Positions 13,989 through 16,459 of a stretch of 16,459 nucleotides of DNA are shown here, one piece after another; positions within the stretch are counted from its first letter, which is position 1; each line of letters begins with the position of its first letter. Origin of the DNA: Bacteroidia bacterium. GTDB lineage: Bacteria > Bacteroidota > Bacteroidia > Chitinophagales > Saprospiraceae. Below the pieces are notes generated by a model. That model made no database searches. It was not told the origin of the DNA and was given only the letters and a program-made list of their open reading frames with translations. The stretch spans positions 1 to 16,459 of the forward strand of contig JAUIIF010000030.1 in NCBI GenBank assembly GCA_030431945.1, in the 5' to 3' direction. Position numbers and translations under genes: made by a program.

Positions 13989-15383
13989 ATGCGCCAACTA
14001 CTTTTTCTCCTGCTGTTTTGTTCCTTTTCCCTGGCCGGCCAGAAGCCGGCGGAAGCCACCGGCATGTACCTGGTAACTTTTAAGGACAAAGCGGGTACGC
14101 CCTATTCCACGTCCAATCCGGCCGAATACCTGAGTGAAAGGGCCCTGCTGCGCAGGGCTGCCCACAAGGCACCCATCACGGAAATGGATTTACCCCTGAG
14201 CCCGGCCCACGTAAAGGCCGTGCTGGAAACGGGGGCCACACTGTGGCTGAAGAGTAAGTGGATGAACGGCGTAGTGGTCGCGGCGGCGGGCCCGCAACTG
14301 AAAGCCCTGCGCGACCTGGACTTCGTTACGGAGGTAACCCTGGTCGCTCCCGTCCAGTACGAGCGTGCCTCTCCGCTGCCCGTTGTCCCCAATCTCCTGA
14401 AACCAGCGCCCCAGGTGGCATCGGTGCCCGTGGACAAGCGTTTTTACGGATTCGGCTGGGATAACCTGGCGGGGATGAAGGGCGATAGCCTGCACGCCTG
14501 GGGCTTCCGGGGCAGGGGCGTGCTGGTCGGCGTCTTTGACGGTGGCTTCCCGAACGTTAATTATAAAGACTTTCTGGGGTACGATGACCCGGCAACCGTG
14601 CCGGCCAACTATGACCTCGTAGAACAGGACACTACGGCGCTGGACGGCTCCACCCACGGCGCAACCGTGCTCAGCACCATGGCCGCCCACCATCCATTTT
14701 TCTTTATCGGTACCGCACCGGAGGCCCGGTACGTACTCTTTAAAACCGAAAACGGGCGCGGGGAGCACCGCTTGGAAGAAATCAATTATGCGGTTGCCCT
14801 GGAGTTGGCGGACAGCATTGGGGTAGATGTGGTAAATTCTTCGCTGGGGTATACAACCTTCGGGTACAAGGACATGAACTACAAATACCGGGATCTTGAT
14901 GGCAAAACCAGTCCGGCCAGCGTCGCCATTACCCGCGCTTTTCAGCGCGGAATGATCATCGTGACGAGTGCCGGTAATTCCGGGTCAGATGACTGGAAAT
15001 ACATCGGTACCCCCGCCGACTCGCCCGAAGCGTTCTCCATCGGTGCCCTTAACGCTGACGGTAGCCGGGCTTACTTCAGTAGTTACGGGCCGACGGCAGA
15101 CGGGCGGACCAAGCCGGACGTTGCTGCCCTTGGGGTGGACGTGGCGGCCGTGGCGGCCAACGGCCGCGGCCTCACCGGTGCCAATGGTACCAGCCTGGCC
15201 TCCCCCCTGGTCGCCGGATTAATGGCCTGCCTGCGGCAGGCCGTACCCGATGCCACCAACCAGGAACTACTGGATGCCGTGCGGGCAACGGCAGACCAGG
15301 CCGCTAAACCAGATAACGAACGTGGCTGGGGCCAACCCGATTTTGCCGCCGCCTACCGCCGGCTGCTGGCCAGCCGGAAATAA
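13989..15383 (+). CDS. secreted subtilisin-like serine protease (S8 family)
   Basis: A 464-residue exported protease. Residues 1-17 are a signal peptide (MRQLLFLLLFCSFSLAG). About 25-125 is a propeptide-like inhibitor domain, and the peptidase S8 domain runs from about 150 to 455. The catalytic triad is Asp184 in VGVFDGGFPN, His223 in GSTHGATVLS and Ser402 in GTSLASPLVAG, with the oxyanion Asn330 in SAGNSG. The Asp motif reads DGG rather than the common D[ST]G. The protein ends about 10 residues after the catalytic domain, with no type IX sorting domain visible, so it may stay in the periplasm or be exported another way. No partner gene is adjacent. Confidence 0.94.
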   Translation: MRQLLFLLLFCSFSLAGQKPAEATGMYLVTFKDKAGTPYSTSNPAEYLSERALLRRAAHKAPITEMDLPLSPAHVKAVLETGATLWLKSKWMNGVVVAAAGPQLKALRDLDFVTEVTLVAPVQYERASPLPVVPNLLKPAPQVASVPVDKRFYGFGWDNLAGMKGDSLHAWGFRGRGVLVGVFDGGFPNVNYKDFLGYDDPATVPANYDLVEQDTTALDGSTHGATVLSTMAAHHPFFFIGTAPEARYVLFKTENGRGEHRLEEINYAVALELADSIGVDVVNSSLGYTTFGYKDMNYKYRDLDGKTSPASVAITRAFQRGMIIVTSAGNSGSDDWKYIGTPADSPEAFSIGALNADGSRAYFSSYGPTADGRTKPDVAALGVDVAAVAANGRGLTGANGTSLASPLVAGLMACLRQAVPDATNQELLDAVRATADQAAKPDNERGWGQPDFAAAYRRLLASRK

Positions 15384-15467
15384 AGGATCGCTCCGGTTTG
15401 TCACTAATTGCGTACAAATGCCCGCCAGAAAAAACTTCCCGCTTTTCTCAGGCGCTTAGGTAGGGTC

Positions 15468-15526
15468 TGTTGAAATATATTGTTTTTTCAACATGTTTAA
15501 GTAGTTGATCTTATTTAGTTTCAACA
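15468..15526. repeat. AT-rich patch with repeated TGTTGAAA/TTTCAACA elements
   Basis: TGTTGAAA at 15468-15475 faces TTTCAACA at 15486-15493 (8-bp arms, 10-base loop), and a third copy, TTTCAACA, is at 15519-15526. The stretch GGGTCTGTTGAAA resembles the terminal repeats of some insertion sequences, but no transposase gene and no matching far end are present. The patch is AT-rich compared with its surroundings. Confidence 0.4.
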
Positions 15527-15666
15527 AAAAAATGACACCCGGCCAGTGAGGAGAAAATCCGGAGATTTTAGCCGTTTCACTTGTGAGGGCGCAAGTTGTG
15601 TCCTAATTTTACCCTGACACAGGGGAGTTTCAGTTGATTTTTCAGCAATTCTCCGGGTTAAAGACC

Positions 15667-15685
15667 TGATGACACCACGTCATCA
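15667..15685. other. hairpin upstream of the terminator
   Basis: TGATGAC-ACCAC-GTCATCA is a perfect 7-bp stem with a 5-base loop, 29 bp before the terminator stem. Together they resemble the 3' half of a small structured transcript. Confidence 0.4.
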
Positions 15686-15714
15686 TGATTTATTTGGTAT
15701 CAGTAAGTTGGAAC

Positions 15715-15751
15715 GAGCCCCGCCGGATGTACTGGCGGGGTTCTTTATTTT
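15715..15751 (+). terminator. intrinsic terminator
   Basis: CCCCGCC at 15718-15724 pairs with GGCGGGG at 15734-15740 around a 9-base loop. The stem can extend to 10 pairs with GAG/TTC including one G-U, and the sequence continues TTCTTTATTTT. It is the best intrinsic terminator in the window. Read on the plus strand, it would end either the protease transcript, after an untranslated tail of more than 300 bases, or an unannotated RNA. Confidence 0.75.
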
Positions 15752-15755
15752 CCGG

Positions 15756-15914
15756 TGCAGGAGCTTAACGGGTGGCTTCATTGCTCCTGCAAACTTTCCC
15801 CTGCACCTGCGGCCGCGCAAAAAAAAATTGCCGGCGGCGGTAAGGTTTTTTTCTTTCCGGCAATCAGGGCTTAAAACCACGGTGTGGATCACCTAACCGT
15901 GTGGATTAAAGCCC
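15756..15914 (+). promoter_or_regulatory. foldable leader upstream of the PKD-domain gene
   Basis: Three stems follow one another. TGCAGGAGC/GCTCCTGCA spans 15756-15791 and ATTGCCGG/CCGGCAAT spans 15827-15864. The third is a two-part stem, with GGGCTT (15867-15872) pairing AAGCCC (15909-15914) and CACGGT pairing ACCGTG (15878-15901) inside it. An alternative short stem, GGTG/CACC (15881-15893), would break the inner pair. The last stem ends 6 bases before the ATG. GTGTGGAT occurs twice in it (15882-15889 and 15899-15906). Whether all of this is transcribed is unknown, since the promoter was not located. Confidence 0.4.
15803..15818 (+). repeat. dispersed intergenic motif, copy 3
   Basis: An exact copy of GCACCTGCGGCCGCGC, 102 bp before the PKD gene start and in its orientation. 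It is followed at once by an A9 run and the ATTGCCGG stem. Confidence 0.7.
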
Positions 15915-15920
15915 TTTGCT

Positions 15921-16459
15921 ATGAAAAACCTTCTCCTGATCTTTTTGCTGCTCTGCACGGCCCTGACTTCCCTTACGGGCCAAAGCATTACTTACAGCCA
16001 GGCTGGTTGTAATATTTTCACCTTTACCTACAGCCCGACGCCGGCCGCTATTCAGTGGGATTTTGGCGATGGACAATCCACCAATCAAATTAACCCCACG
16101 CACACCTACGGCAACGTGGGGACCTACGTCGTTACGGCCCTCGTAAACGGGGTCGCCGTAACGGATACACTCCTGCTTGATGATTGCTGTTCCGGTCAGG
16201 CCGCCATTGCTGCGGAAAGTGGCGCTTGCTGTTATGATATTGCCATCACGAACGCCGAAAGCGATTTATTTACCGGCTATCGTCTCGGCCTGGAAGCCCC
16301 GGGACAATTTGCCGGAAATTACTTTGATCCGTTGCTCTGGGGTGTCCCCACTCCTCCCACGGCTGCCGCCATCAGCCTTGAATACATTGCGGCAAACCAT
16401 ATTCCCACCGGGAGCACCCCGGCGGTACGCGTATGCCTGGGGAACGACACCCAGGCAAC
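15921..16459 (+). CDS. secreted PKD-domain protein, N-terminal part
   Basis: The frame opens at an ATG and stays open to the window edge (179 codons), so the C-terminus is missing. Residues 1-20 form a signal peptide (MKNLLLIFLLLCTALTSLTG). Residues about 25-85 are a PKD domain with the hallmark IQWDFGDGQ (44-52) and HTYGNVGTYVVT (61-72). After it come cysteine pairs (CC at 89-90 and again near 103) and a region with no family I recognise. PKD domains are immunoglobulin-like modules found in large cell-surface or secreted proteins of Bacteroidota, often gliding or adhesion proteins with a C-terminal sorting domain. Whether one is present here cannot be seen. The upstream region is strongly structured. 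Confidence 0.8.
   Translation, partial: MKNLLLIFLLLCTALTSLTGQSITYSQAGCNIFTFTYSPTPAAIQWDFGDGQSTNQINPTHTYGNVGTYVVTALVNGVAVTDTLLLDDCCSGQAAIAAESGACCYDIAITNAESDLFTGYRLGLEAPGQFAGNYFDPLLWGVPTPPTAAAISLEYIAANHIPTGSTPAVRVCLGNDTQA

Larger units (their letters stand above)
15384..15920. other. 537-bp gap without a gene, rich in inverted repeats
   Basis: Between the protease stop and the PKD gene start I see no credible coding frame. In order the gap holds an AT-rich patch with three TTTCAACA-type elements (15468-15526) and a nested set of arms, GACAC/GTGTC enclosing AGTGA/TCACT enclosing AAAATC-CGGA-GATTTT (15534-15602). Then come CCCTG-ACA-CAGGG (15612-15624), TGATGAC/GTCATCA (15667-15685), a terminator (15715-15751), one dispersed motif copy and a foldable leader. 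It could be a long 3' UTR, a structured RNA or a degraded mobile element. Confidence 0.55.

Noticed and set aside
15669..15896. 75-codon plus-strand frame in the gap before the PKD gene
   Set aside because: It runs through the terminator hairpin and A/T runs, and its translation shows no domain or credible start signal.

Overview
This window looks like chromosomal DNA of a Bacteroidota species, probably a GC-rich member of the Saprospiria (Lewinella-like). Three things suggest this. Several gene starts are preceded by matches to the Bacteroidetes -7 element TAnnTTTG, best before the ZIP transporter gene, while Shine-Dalgarno sequences are weak or absent. The gene families are typical of the phylum: a ZIP transporter, YqaE/Pmp3 with a signal peptide, a secreted PKD protein, a secreted subtilase and LpxB. 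The coding sequence is GC-rich with AT-rich spots between genes. The genus is an inference.

Layout. 2-226: C-terminal end of a DNA/RNA non-specific endonuclease. 446-2532: a plus-strand pair, a YjgR/HerA-like ATPase and a DUF4442 hotdog protein. 2714-3902: an ArsR-family regulator and a ZIP metal transporter, with a perfect palindrome inside the transporter promoter. 4008-6205: an EamA permease and lpxB (lipid A disaccharide synthase), separated by a G-quadruplex-prone heptamer repeat. 6192-6644 (minus): a YqaE/Pmp3 membrane protein whose 3' end overlaps lpxB. 7022-11129 (minus): a creatininase-family hydrolase, an aldo/keto reductase and an ABC exporter half-transporter. 11247-11840: an aspartyl/asparaginyl beta-hydroxylase-like protein, overlapping by 4 bp the convergent purB (11837-13174, minus). 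13310-13858: shikimate kinase, with no ATG at its start. 13989-15383: a secreted subtilisin-like protease. 15921-16459: the start of a secreted PKD-domain protein that runs off the window.

Housekeeping functions dominate: purine synthesis, the shikimate pathway and lipid A synthesis. They are mixed with transport and secretion genes, and most units are one or two genes long. I see no tRNA, rRNA, CRISPR array, complete insertion sequence, phage module or defence island.

The less ordinary signals lie between genes. A 16-bp motif, GCACCTGCGGCCGCGC, occurs four times (three exact, one with a single mismatch), always intergenic and always in the same orientation relative to the nearest downstream gene. 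The 537-bp gap before the PKD gene holds a chain of inverted repeats, a good intrinsic terminator and a foldable leader. Perfect palindromes sit upstream of the ZIP transporter, the EamA permease and the ABC/hydroxylase divergent pair. I found no convincing new multi-gene system; the dispersed motif and the structured gap are the best leads.
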